Both the position numbers and the translations under genes were made by a program. From positions 1-57,932 of the forward strand of contig CALXMW010000012.1 in assembly GCA_944389585.1 (NCBI GenBank): a stretch of DNA of 57,932 bases, written 5' to 3'. Source of the DNA: an uncultured Kiritimatiellota bacterium. Its GTDB lineage: Bacteria; Verrucomicrobiota; Kiritimatiellia; RFP12; DVOR01. Shown here piece after piece: positions 49,931 to 57,932 of the stretch; position 1 is the first letter of the stretch; every line of letters starts with the position of its first letter. The notes below the pieces were generated by a model. The model was given only the letters and a program-made list of their open reading frames with translations. It did no database searches and had not been told where the DNA came from.

Positions 49931-51754
49931 ATGGATTACGGCAAAGAGCTGGAACAGACGCGCAACTTTTGCATCATCGCGCACATCGACCACGGCAAGA
50001 CGACGCTTTCGGACAGGATTTTGGAGCTGACGAAGGCCATTGACCCGCGTCAATTGAAAGAGCAGACGCTCGACGCGATGGATTTGGAGCGCGAGCGCGG
50101 CATCACCATCAAAAGCCACCCCGTCACGATGGCCTATACCGCCAAAGACGGGAAGCGCTACCGCTTCAACCTCATCGACACCCCCGGCCACGTCGACTTC
50201 GCCTACGAGGTCAGCCGCGCCATGGGCGCCTGCGAGGGCGCCATCCTCGTCGTCGACGCCGCCCAAGGCGTCGAGGCCCAGACCGTCGCCAACGCCTATC
50301 TGGCCATCGACGCGAACCTCGAGATCATCCCGGTGCTGAACAAGGTCGACCTCCCCAGTGCCGACGTCCCCGGCGTCATCCACCAGATTGAGGACGTCCT
50401 CGGCATCCCCGTCGACCCACCCCTGCTCATCTCCGCCAAGACCGGCGTCGGCGTCCCCGAAGTCCTCGAGGAAATCGTCCGCCGCGTCCCCCCGCCCAAG
50501 TCCGAGCACCTTTCCGGCCCCCTCCGCGCCCTTGTCTTCGACTCCGTCTTTGACGTCTACCGCGGCGTCATCACCTACGTCCGCGTCGTCGACGGCGCCA
50601 TCCGCGCGGGCGACGCCCTCAAGTTCATGTCCACCGGCCTCACCACCCCCGTCAAGGAGGTCGGCATCTTCTCCCCCTCGCAAAAACCCGTCGACGTCCT
50701 TGAGCCCGGCCAGGTCGGCTACATCGTCGGCGCCATCAAAGACCCCTCCGACATCAAGGTCGGCGACACCCTCACCAGCCAGCGCGACGGCGCGCAGACC
50801 CCCCTCCACGGCTTCAAGGAAATCCACCCCACCGTCTTCTGCGGCATCTACCCCGTCAGCACCGACGAATACAACAAAGTCCGCGCCGGGCTCGAGAAGC
50901 TCCACCTCAACGACTCTGCCTTCACCTTCCACGCCGAAAGCTCCGCCGCCCTCGGCTTCGGCTTCCGCTGCGGGTTCCTCGGCCTCCTGCACATGGAGGT
51001 CGTCCAAGAGCGCCTCCGCCGCGAGTTTCAGCTCGACATCATCAACACCCACCCCGCCGTCGTCTACCGCGTCACCCTCAAAGACGGCACCGTGCAGGAG
51101 ATCGACAACCCCGTCCTCCTCCCGGATCCCACCCGCATCGAGACCATCGAAGAACCCATGATCAAGGCCCGCATCATCACCATGAGCGCCTGCATCGGCG
51201 ACATCATGCGCCTGGTCATGGAACGCCGCGGCGTCGTCGACTCCACCGAATCCCTCGACGCCCAGCGCGTCATCCTCACCTGCATCCTCCCCCTCAACGA
51301 AATCCTCATCGACTTCCACGACACCCTCAAATCCATCTCCCGCGGCTACGCCTCCATGGACTACGAGCCCCACGGCTACCAGGCCAGCGACATCGTCCGC
51401 CTCGACATCCTCCTCAACGGCGAGCCCGTCGACGCCTTCTCCTGCATGGTCCACCGCGACCGCGCCGTCGCCCGCGGCAAACAAATGTGCAAGGCCCTCA
51501 GCGAGACCATCCCCCCGCACATGTTCAAGATCCCCGTGCAGGCCTGCATCGGCCGCACCATCATCGCCCGTGAAGACATCCGCCCCTTCCGCAAGGACGT
51601 CACCGCCAAACTCTACGGCGGCGACGTCACCCGCAAGCAAAAACTCCTCAAGAAGCAGGCCGAGGGCAAAAAACGCATGAAAGAGTTCGGCACCGTCAAC
51701 GTGCCCCAATCCGCCTTCATCGCCGTGCTCAAAGGCACCTCGGAGGACAATTGA
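49931..51754 (+). CDS. lepA: Elongation factor 4 (LepA)
   Basis: A 607-residue ribosome-associated GTPase. The G domain shows A-H-I-D-H-G-K-T-T-L-S at about residues 17-27, D-T-P-G-H-V-D-F and N-K-V-D-L. Later parts include the LepA-specific R-C-G-F-L-G-L-L-H-M-E-V-V-Q-E-R and C-terminal domain with S-Y-A/G-Y-A-S-M-D-Y-E-like and K-Q-K-L-L-K-K-Q-A-E-G-K-K-R-M. The ATG at 49931 begins the conserved fold; 380 in-frame residues upstream are antisense to the exported-protein gene and rejected. Its stop overlaps the next start (TGATG). Confidence 0.96.
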   Translation: MDYGKELEQTRNFCIIAHIDHGKTTLSDRILELTKAIDPRQLKEQTLDAMDLERERGITIKSHPVTMAYTAKDGKRYRFNLIDTPGHVDFAYEVSRAMGACEGAILVVDAAQGVEAQTVANAYLAIDANLEIIPVLNKVDLPSADVPGVIHQIEDVLGIPVDPPLLISAKTGVGVPEVLEEIVRRVPPPKSEHLSGPLRALVFDSVFDVYRGVITYVRVVDGAIRAGDALKFMSTGLTTPVKEVGIFSPSQKPVDVLEPGQVGYIVGAIKDPSDIKVGDTLTSQRDGAQTPLHGFKEIHPTVFCGIYPVSTDEYNKVRAGLEKLHLNDSAFTFHAESSAALGFGFRCGFLGLLHMEVVQERLRREFQLDIINTHPAVVYRVTLKDGTVQEIDNPVLLPDPTRIETIEEPMIKARIITMSACIGDIMRLVMERRGVVDSTESLDAQRVILTCILPLNEILIDFHDTLKSISRGYASMDYEPHGYQASDIVRLDILLNGEPVDAFSCMVHRDRAVARGKQMCKALSETIPPHMFKIPVQACIGRTIIAREDIRPFRKDVTAKLYGGDVTRKQKLLKKQAEGKKRMKEFGTVNVPQSAFIAVLKGTSEDN

Positions 51755-52254
51755 TGGACGCAGAAGAAACCCGCCTCGCCCTCGACTTCTGGCTCTACTT
51801 CCTCAACCCCTACTTCTGGAGCGGCTTCATGGGCTGGTGCGTCGCCCAGCTCATCAAGATGGCCCGCGGCGCCTTCCGCACAGGCCACCTCGACTTCACC
51901 TACCTCACCAGCACCGGCGGCATGCCCAGCGCCCACTCCGCCCTCGTCACCGGCGTCTTCGTCAGCCTCGGCCTTGGCCAAGGCTGGGCCTCCCCCGCCA
52001 CCATCGTCGCCAGCGTCGTCGCCGCCATCACCATGTTCGACGCCGCCACCGTCCGCCGCGCCGCCGGCCTCCAAGCCCGCCTCCTCAACGAAATCACCCG
52101 CCAGCTCTTCCACGAACGCAAGTTCCCCGCCCGCCCCCTCAAGGAAATGCTCGGCCACACCCGCACCGAAGTCTACGGCGGCATGGCCACCGGCGTCCTC
52201 GTCGCCCTCGCCGTCACCCACCTCTGGGCCTTCCTCCGCTGGCCTAACCTCTGA
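51754..52254 (+). CDS. Divergent PAP2-family (DUF212) membrane protein
   Basis: A 166-residue membrane protein with about four hydrophobic segments. The P-S-A-H-S box (G-G-M-P-S-A-H-S-A-L-V-T) and the later G-H-T-R-T-E-V-Y-G-G-M match the acid phosphatase/VanZ-related 'divergent PAP2' family seen in bacteria and plants. A phosphatase activity on lipid phosphates is possible but not established. Translationally coupled to lepA. Confidence 0.85.
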   Translation: MDAEETRLALDFWLYFLNPYFWSGFMGWCVAQLIKMARGAFRTGHLDFTYLTSTGGMPSAHSALVTGVFVSLGLGQGWASPATIVASVVAAITMFDAATVRRAAGLQARLLNEITRQLFHERKFPARPLKEMLGHTRTEVYGGMATGVLVALAVTHLWAFLRWPNL

Positions 52255-52509
52255 CCCCGCGCCCGTCCCGCCGCCTTCTCCCGCGCCGCCGCGCAGGGCG
52301 CCCCCGTCGCGCCTGACAAAAGCCTGACCGCCCTCGCCGGCGTGCGCGCCAGGCGCGCACGCCGCCATCTTCATCCCTGTACCTCCGCGCGCTTCGCCGC
52401 GCGGTCGCCCCCCTATGCCCGCGTGAGCGCTTGCGGCTCTTGGGCTTCTCGGGGCCTACCCGGGTCGGGAAGAAAAAATCAAAAAAAGTCGAGAAACAAA
52501 AAAAATTGC
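52255..52509. other. GC-rich palindromic intergenic region
   Basis: About 250 bp with no supported gene. It contains a perfect inverted repeat CGGCGTGCGC / GCGCACGCCG (52338-52347 with 52355-52364), a second one CCGCGCG/CGCGCGG near 52387-52408, and an A-rich tract (52469-52505) just before the promoter of the next gene. The hairpins lack T-runs, so they are not classical terminators, although the first could end the lepA unit. Confidence 0.5.
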
Positions 52510-52537
52510 TTGACTAGATGGGGGGGGGTAGTATACT
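52510..52537 (+). promoter_or_regulatory. Promoter of the giant repeat protein gene
   Basis: TTGACT (52510-52515), 16-bp spacer containing a run of nine G, TATACT (52532-52537). A variable-length G-run between -35 and -10 could change spacer length and so promoter strength. Confidence 0.8.
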
Positions 52538-52601
52538 GGCAGTAGAAATCGGGGGGCACCCCGGCCCCGTGCCCGTGATTGCGAAAGAAAAGGAACCCGC
52601 C

Positions 52602-55600
52602 ATGAAACCATCGTGCGTCGCAACACTCCTCACCCTCGCCGCCCTCTCAGCGGCACCACTCCTCCACGCCGCCACGTGGACCCCCACCGGTTGGGACGGC
52701 ACCCTCGACCTCTCCGGCGGCTTCGCCACCGTCTCGGTTCTCATCCGCACGGACGCGAACTTTAGGGAGGAGAAATCGCCCATCTTTGAGGTCAATGACG
52801 GATTGCATACTGACAGTGGTAATACCGCATTTCGCATGGCGGATGCGGATGATGCCAATACAAATGGTAATGATATTGGCATTGTGCGGGGTAATGATGT
52901 GACGAAATGGGCGAATGGGTCGAAGACCTTTCCGACCAAACCGAACACGACCTATCTTCTCTCTTTAGTCTACGTTTATGACGGGGAGCGTCTGACGGTC
53001 ACTGCCTACGTGAACGGCACTCTTATCTACACTGGCTTTTCCACGCGAAGTGAGCAAGAGGACCTAACGGCTCAAAGGTTCCAAACGTGGCCAGGCATCT
53101 CCTTTTACAGCATTGTTTCCGCGAACGGATATGACCAGGCCCTGACGGCGGGGCAGTTGGCGGCGATGGCGGGGAAGGAGACCTCGGACTTGGACGCCGT
53201 GCCGTCGTTGGATGTCCTGCAGGCGGACTTGGCCGCGCTCCCGGCGACGGGCGGGACGGTCACGCTGGCGGGGGACGTGGACGCGAGCGGGGTGGGGGCG
53301 CCCATCGTGCTTGACAAGCCCGTCACCCTCGTGGGCGGCGGCCACACCCTCACCGCCCCCGCGGAAGGCCCCCTCTTCCAGGTGAAGGCCGACCTCACGC
53401 TCGACGGCGTCACCATTGCCAACACGGCCAACACGAACCCCGTCGGCCATGCGATTGTCGTGGGCGGCGACGCGGCCGCCCACGCCGAAGGCGCGGCGGG
53501 CCAGACCCTCACCGTCACCGGCGAGACCACCATCCCCGGCGGCATCGGCGTCTATGAGGGCCAGACACTCACCATCACGGGCGCGGGCACCCTCACCGTC
53601 ACCGGCGCGCCGGGCTGCGCCGCCATCGGCGGCTCCGCCGTCACCCCCGCCTGCGGCGACATCGTCATCGATATGACCGGCACCCTCAACGCCACCGGCG
53701 GTATCGAGGCTGCGGGCATCGGCGGCGGCGTGGACAACACTGTCACCGACAAGACGGCGACGGTCGCGTGGGCGAAGACCGCCGGTAAGGGCTCCGTCAC
53801 CGTCAAGTCCGGCACCGTCACGGCCATCCCCGGCGAGACCTCCGAGACCTCCGGCGACCCTGCGGCTGCGGTTCCCAACACGCCCGCGGGGTGCGGCGCG
53901 GGCATCGGCGGCGGCTATAACACCGCGCTGGAAAGCATCGTCATCGAGGGCGGCACCGTCGTCGCGGGCAACGAGGACTGGGTCGAATCGCAGAGCAATC
54001 GGAATATGCCGCGTGGCGGCGCGGGCATCGGCGCGGCCTACTGCGGCTCCACCTATGACAAGTGCTTCAACACCACGGTCACCATCACCGGCGGCGAGGT
54101 CACGGCCTACGGCGCGGGCTATGCCGCGGGCATCGGCGGCACGCGCCACGGCTCGCCCGCCTCCATCACCATCACCGGCGGCGAGGTCTATGCCGTCGGC
54201 CAGGGCGGCGCGGCGGCCATCGGCGGCGGCCCCTACGGCGCCACCGTCGCCACCGTCACCATCGGCGGCACGGCCAAGGTCATCGCCGAGGCCATGCTCC
54301 ACCGCGTTCTCGGGGAAGACCTCACGGAGGCGACCTCGGCCACCATTGGCGCGAGCGCGGCCATCGGCGGCGGCTACGCGGGCGTCGCGGGCGACATCCA
54401 TATCACGGGCAACGCCCAGGTGCTGGCCGTCAACGCCGGCAAGGGCTCCTACACGTGGGGCACCAACGAGCCCTACATCTCGCGGGTCAATTACGACATG
54501 GTCGACCTGAGCAAGCTTGAGGGCGGTGCGGCCATCGGCACCGGGCGCATCCCGAGCCACGGCCCGAAGGACGAGAACGGCCAGCTGATCCGCGGCTCCA
54601 TCACCATCGACGGCCAGGCGCAGGTCTGGGCCTACGGCGGTGCGGGCGGCGCGGGCATCGGCGGCGGCCACGATTCCTGGATCCAGACTTCCAAGCCGGA
54701 CGTCCAGCTCGGCACGGCGCAGAACTACCCGCCCATCACCATCGGCGGCACGGCACAGGTCTACGCCCAGGGCGGCGTCGGCGCCTCGGCCATCGGCGGC
54801 GGTCAGGATGCCCAGCACGGCAGCGCCATCGCCATCGCCAGTACCGCCTCCGTCGAGGCCAAGGCCGGCCTGACCAAGGGTGAGGAAGGCTACACCACCC
54901 CTGCCGCCATCGGCACCGGCTCCTACAACGTGAACGACGACCACTCCGTCTCCGGCGTCGTCTCCGACACCCAAGTGGCCGAGGCCACCCTCACCGTCAC
55001 CGACGTCACCCTGCCCGCAGAGGGCAACCTGACGCTCAACATCGTCACGCTGGGCGCGGACGGCACTCCCGAACACCTCACCGATTCCCCCGGCCTGATC
55101 GTCAATCTGGACGTCGCCGGTAAGACCTATATGGTGGCGGAGACCACCGGCTCCGAGGCGGGCAACCTCATCTCCGGTCTCATCCTCGATCCCGAGGCCC
55201 GCATCGGCTCCACCCCCTACGCCACCCTCGAGGCCGCCTTCGCGGCCGCCAAGGAGAATGACACCATCACCCTCCTCAAGGACATCACGCGCGACGCAAT
55301 CGCGGAGACCATCACCGTGGATTTCCCCGTGACGTTGAAGGCGGAGACGTTGACGACTGTCACGCTGCCGGGTGGCGTGGAGACGCCCTATCTCACGCTC
55401 AACGCGGACCTCTCCCTCTCCAATATCCACATGAAGAGCACGAAACAGCCCATCGTCCATCCCATCGTCGTGGGCAAGAGGAAGACCGTCACCCTGACCG
55501 CCAAAGAGCAGAACCAAATCGACGGCGGCATCGGCGTCTATGACGGCACGGCGCTCACCCTCGCCGGCGACGGCCTGTTGGTGGCGTGGGGCTTCGGCCC

Positions 55601-57701
55601 GGCCAATACCTATGGCGACGCGGGCATCGGCGGCTCCAAGGCGCACCCGGCGTGCGGCGACATCGTCATCGCCATGGAGGGCGGCACCCTGCAGGCCATC
55701 ACCGAGGCGGACGCCGCGGCCATCGGCAGCGGCATCGCAAGCGCGGTGCAGGAACCGAAGGGCTCCGTCACCATCCAGTCCGGCACGGTCACGGCCAGAT
55801 CTTGGCTTCGCGGCTACTATGGCGCGTGCATTGGCGGCGGCTGGAACGTGCCCGTCAAGTCCATCGCCATCACCGGCGGCACAGTCACGGCCGGCGTGGA
55901 GGACTGGGTCGTCGACGCCGGGACAGACGGGAAGATTGCCGGCCCCGTGGGCATCGGCGTCAGCTACTGCGGCACCACGAGCGGTCGCTTGGTGGATACG
56001 TCCATCTCCATCACCGGCGGCAAGGTGACGGCCTACGGCTCGGCCTACATGGCGGCCATCGGCGGCGGGTTCCGAGTCTCCGTCAAATCCATTGAGATTG
56101 CCGGCACGGCGGCCGTCACGGCCGTCACGGCGGGCGGCGCGGCGGCCATCGGCGGCGGCCCTTATGGCGTGGGCGGGCAAGCTATCACCATCGGCGGCGA
56201 CGCCAAGGTCATCGCCGAGGCACTCCTCTATCGGGAAGTCGACGAAACCATCGGTGGCGCCACCACCACCACGATTGGCCCCGGCGCGGCCATTGGCGGC
56301 GGCTACGCCGGCAAGTCCGGGACGATCGTCATCGAGGGCAACGCCCAAGTCTTGGCCACCAACGCCGGCGTCGGCTCCTATGACTACTGGGGCGACGGGC
56401 AGTATGCCTCGGTCGGCAAGTGGACGGGGGACATGACCGGCATCACCGGCGGCGCGGCCATCGGCGCCGGGCGCATCCCGAGCTACCCGAAAGACGACAT
56501 GAGTTCCATCATCATCCAGGGCAACGCCCGAGTGTGGGCCTATGGCGGGCGTTGCAACGCCGGCATCGGCGGCGGCGACGGGGGATGGATTAACCCCGCC
56601 GAGCCCGATAAGATCCTCGGCGCCTCGCCGAACTTCCCGCCCATCTCCATCCTCGGCAACGCGGCGGTCGTCGCCAAGGGCGGCCTGGCGGCCTCGGGCA
56701 TCGGCGGCGGCGTGAATGCGCAGGTCGGCAGCCTCATCACCATCGCCCACACGGCGGCCGTGAAGGCCCAGGCCGGCGCCACGGCGCTCGGCTACACCAC
56801 CCCCGCGGCCATCGGCCTGGGCTCCTACAACGCCAACTATCAGTATTCGCCCGACCAACGGCCCTCCACCCTCGCCCCGGCCACCCAGCCGACGACGACG
56901 CTCCGCGTGACCGGCGTGACGGCCGGGGAAGGCGGCACGCTGGCGCTGAACATCGTGACGCTGGACAGCGCTGGCAACGCCGAGAACCTGACGGACTCCC
57001 CCGGCCTGGCCCTGCAGGTGAAAATCGGCGAGACGCTCTACGCCGTCTCGAAGACCGAGGGCACGGCCGATTACAACAAGGTGCTTGAGGGCGCCCTCGT
57101 GGCGAACCCGGTCTCCGGGGATATCCTGAGCGTGGCCGGAAGCGGGTCGCTCCTGCTCCCCGTCGAGGACACCTTCTACCTGGCCGATGCGGACGGCAAC
57201 GTCGTGGCCCGCGTGGACAAGGTCGACGGTACTACCACCGGCACAATCACCAAGCTGGACGATGCGCTGACCCTCGCACCCCTCTCCATCTACACCAAGA
57301 CCGGCAACCTGGAGGAGGTGAAGGCGGCGGACGCGGCGGCCATCCTGGGCGTGGAGGATCACGCCACATGGGTCGTCACGCAGGCCGAAGACACGCTCTC
57401 TTCCGAGCTGGCCCACGTCTACGACTTCGGCATCGCCGGCCTCACGATCGACAAGGAACAGGGCACCCTCACCGCCGTCACCGTCAAGATGACCGAAGGG
57501 GTGGATTGCGCGCCGCGCAACGTCACGCTCGCCAACGCCACCCTCACGGTCTATGCGAACGGCACCGCCATCGCCACGGTTCCCGCCCCCGTCTTCGGCG
57601 AGGACGGCACGCTGACCGTGAAGCTGGACGAGGCCTACACCCCTGGCGCCACGTCGACCCTCTCCGTCAGCCTCACGCTGAAGGAGGCGTCGGCGCCCTG
57701 A
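52602..57701 (+). CDS. Large secreted Gly-rich repeat protein (right-handed beta-helix-like)
   Basis: A 1699-residue secreted protein. A Sec signal peptide covers residues 1-22 (ending L-L-H-A). Residues about 25-180 resemble a LamG/concanavalin-like lectin module. From about residue 200 on there are dozens of beta-helix-style turns of the type I-T-G-G-x-V-T-A-x-G with A-G-I-G-G-G and A-A-I-G-G-G, in two long homologous halves (about 53540-55160 and 55525-57100), then a C-terminal strand-rich domain. No membrane anchor, PEP-CTERM or autotransporter barrel is seen. It could be an adhesin or glycan-binding surface protein. AAAAGGAA precedes the ATG at 52602. Confidence 0.8.
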   Translation: MKPSCVATLLTLAALSAAPLLHAATWTPTGWDGTLDLSGGFATVSVLIRTDANFREEKSPIFEVNDGLHTDSGNTAFRMADADDANTNGNDIGIVRGNDVTKWANGSKTFPTKPNTTYLLSLVYVYDGERLTVTAYVNGTLIYTGFSTRSEQEDLTAQRFQTWPGISFYSIVSANGYDQALTAGQLAAMAGKETSDLDAVPSLDVLQADLAALPATGGTVTLAGDVDASGVGAPIVLDKPVTLVGGGHTLTAPAEGPLFQVKADLTLDGVTIANTANTNPVGHAIVVGGDAAAHAEGAAGQTLTVTGETTIPGGIGVYEGQTLTITGAGTLTVTGAPGCAAIGGSAVTPACGDIVIDMTGTLNATGGIEAAGIGGGVDNTVTDKTATVAWAKTAGKGSVTVKSGTVTAIPGETSETSGDPAAAVPNTPAGCGAGIGGGYNTALESIVIEGGTVVAGNEDWVESQSNRNMPRGGAGIGAAYCGSTYDKCFNTTVTITGGEVTAYGAGYAAGIGGTRHGSPASITITGGEVYAVGQGGAAAIGGGPYGATVATVTIGGTAKVIAEAMLHRVLGEDLTEATSATIGASAAIGGGYAGVAGDIHITGNAQVLAVNAGKGSYTWGTNEPYISRVNYDMVDLSKLEGGAAIGTGRIPSHGPKDENGQLIRGSITIDGQAQVWAYGGAGGAGIGGGHDSWIQTSKPDVQLGTAQNYPPITIGGTAQVYAQGGVGASAIGGGQDAQHGSAIAIASTASVEAKAGLTKGEEGYTTPAAIGTGSYNVNDDHSVSGVVSDTQVAEATLTVTDVTLPAEGNLTLNIVTLGADGTPEHLTDSPGLIVNLDVAGKTYMVAETTGSEAGNLISGLILDPEARIGSTPYATLEAAFAAAKENDTITLLKDITRDAIAETITVDFPVTLKAETLTTVTLPGGVETPYLTLNADLSLSNIHMKSTKQPIVHPIVVGKRKTVTLTAKEQNQIDGGIGVYDGTALTLAGDGLLVAWGFGPANTYGDAGIGGSKAHPACGDIVIAMEGGTLQAITEADAAAIGSGIASAVQEPKGSVTIQSGTVTARSWLRGYYGACIGGGWNVPVKSIAITGGTVTAGVEDWVVDAGTDGKIAGPVGIGVSYCGTTSGRLVDTSISITGGKVTAYGSAYMAAIGGGFRVSVKSIEIAGTAAVTAVTAGGAAAIGGGPYGVGGQAITIGGDAKVIAEALLYREVDETIGGATTTTIGPGAAIGGGYAGKSGTIVIEGNAQVLATNAGVGSYDYWGDGQYASVGKWTGDMTGITGGAAIGAGRIPSYPKDDMSSIIIQGNARVWAYGGRCNAGIGGGDGGWINPAEPDKILGASPNFPPISILGNAAVVAKGGLAASGIGGGVNAQVGSLITIAHTAAVKAQAGATALGYTTPAAIGLGSYNANYQYSPDQRPSTLAPATQPTTTLRVTGVTAGEGGTLALNIVTLDSAGNAENLTDSPGLALQVKIGETLYAVSKTEGTADYNKVLEGALVANPVSGDILSVAGSGSLLLPVEDTFYLADADGNVVARVDKVDGTTTGTITKLDDALTLAPLSIYTKTGNLEEVKAADAAAILGVEDHATWVVTQAEDTLSSELAHVYDFGIAGLTIDKEQGTLTAVTVKMTEGVDCAPRNVTLANATLTVYANGTAIATVPAPVFGEDGTLTVKLDEAYTPGATSTLSVSLTLKEASAP
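53539..57100 (+). repeat. Internal tandem duplication within the giant protein gene
   Basis: Two copies of about 1.6-2.0 kb, offset by about 1985 bp. Diagnostic pairs: G-G-I-G-V-Y-E-G / G-G-I-G-V-Y-D-G; H/T-P-A-C-G-D-I-V-I; Y-T-T-P-A-A-I-G-T-G-S-Y-N / Y-T-T-P-A-A-I-G-L-G-S-Y-N; L-N-I-V-T-L; L-T-D-S-P-G-L. Copies have diverged at residue level, so the duplication is old. Confidence 0.8.
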
Positions 57702-57728
57702 CCGGTTTTCCACAGACACACACACGAC

Positions 57729-57759
57729 CCCCGCGAGGACATTGTCCCGCGGGGTTTTT
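57729..57759 (+). terminator. Terminator of the giant repeat protein gene
   Basis: CCCCGCG (57729-57735) pairs with CGCGGGG (57748-57754), followed by TTTTTGTTTTT. Confidence 0.85.
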
Positions 57760-57794
57760 GTTTTTGGGAATGGCTTTTGGGGAAGGCGCGCGCG

Positions 57795-57932
57795 TCAGCG
57801 GTGCTGCCAGGGCCGGTGGTCGGAGGTGGGGCCTTTGGGGAACTCGGGGTCGGCCTCGATCCAGGCGAGGGCGAGGCCCAGGCGGATGGTGAGGAAGGTG
57901 GCCACGGAGGCGCAGAGGAGGGCGATGATGCC
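57795..57932 (-). CDS. C-terminal end of a membrane protein (partial, runs off window)
   Basis: The last 45 codons of a minus-strand gene that continues beyond the window edge. It reads a hydrophobic helix G-I-I-A-L-L-C-A-S-V-A-T-F-L-T-I-R, then L-A-L-A-W-I-E-A-D-P-E-F and a polar tail ending H-R-P-W-Q-H-R before TGA. Codon use matches neighbouring genes. The family cannot be named from this fragment. Confidence 0.6.
   Translation of the reverse strand, partial: GIIALLCASVATFLTIRLGLALAWIEADPEFPKGPTSDHRPWQHR

Noticed and set aside
52338..52364. Palindrome as a transposon end or origin element
   Set aside because: A single perfect inverted repeat with no transposase, target duplication or repeated partner in the window; only a hairpin can be claimed.
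53539..57100. CRISPR array or tandem DNA repeats
   Set aside because: The repetition is at protein level (Gly-rich turns) inside one open frame, with no uniform DNA repeat-spacer pattern.
53064..57725. Minus-strand ORF of 1553 codons antisense to the giant repeat protein
   Set aside because: Composition (Arg/Gly/Ala/Asp repeats) mirrors the sense repeats; the plus strand has promoter, ribosome binding site, signal peptide and terminator.

Overview
This window is one contiguous stretch of GC-rich bacterial chromosome, densely coding. I think it comes from a member of the PVC/Verrucomicrobiota side of the tree, perhaps a gut Kiritimatiellia-like anaerobe. The hints are a class III (oxygen-sensitive) ribonucleotide reductase, acetate kinase, a lipoprotein-type sulfatase, a fungal/Bacteroidota-type ketol-acid reductoisomerase, an RHS protein and a very large secreted Gly-rich repeat protein. 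No rRNA or tRNA gene is present, so the taxonomic call is inference only.

Layout. 0.2-7.6 kb: a metallo-beta-lactamase-fold hydrolase divergent from an HxlR regulator, then an RHS-repeat gene broken into three frames and cut at its 3' end by a partial copy of the 3-methyladenine DNA glycosylase gene, whose intact copy follows at 7.0 kb. 7.7-14.7 kb (minus strand): a compact operon ackA, glycosyltransferase, tadA-like deaminase, family 5 solute-binding protein, topoisomerase IV/gyrase A subunit, driven by a clear sigma70-type promoter. 14.8-21.6 kb: a defence-like block, with a structured RNA leader, a restriction/modification-type subunit, a 1351-residue helicase-methyltransferase fusion and a convergent AAA-ATPase/PD-(D/E)XK gene. 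21.8-31.7 kb: ilvC; a polytopic membrane protein behind a second structured leader; then the overlapping operon argS-exbB-exbD-ftsK-rodZ-like. 31.8-39.5 kb (minus): pgk and the F-type ATP synthase operon atpB-E-F-H-A-G-D-C. 40-44.6 kb: a NYN-domain ribonuclease-like protein with two zinc ribbons, HU, and nrdD-nrdG behind two NrdR boxes. 44.6-49.9 kb (minus): two paralogous exported proteins, a Tat/lipoprotein sulfatase, trmB and an amidohydrolase. 49.9-52.3 kb: lepA and a PAP2-related membrane protein. 52.6-57.7 kb: a 1699-residue secreted repeat protein; the window ends in the C-terminus of a minus-strand membrane protein.

The most interesting signal is non-coding. Two 5' leaders (14.81-15.02 kb and 23.06-23.25 kb), in front of unrelated genes, share the same architecture: two short hairpins, then a rod of about 115-118 nt closed 22-28 nt before the start codon, with matching short sequence blocks (AAACT, CTTYCA). 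In both, strands of the rod can instead pair with the ribosome binding site. This looks like a cis-regulatory RNA class (riboswitch-like) present twice in 8 kb. I do not recognise it as a known class. All calls come from reading the sequence; no database search was run.
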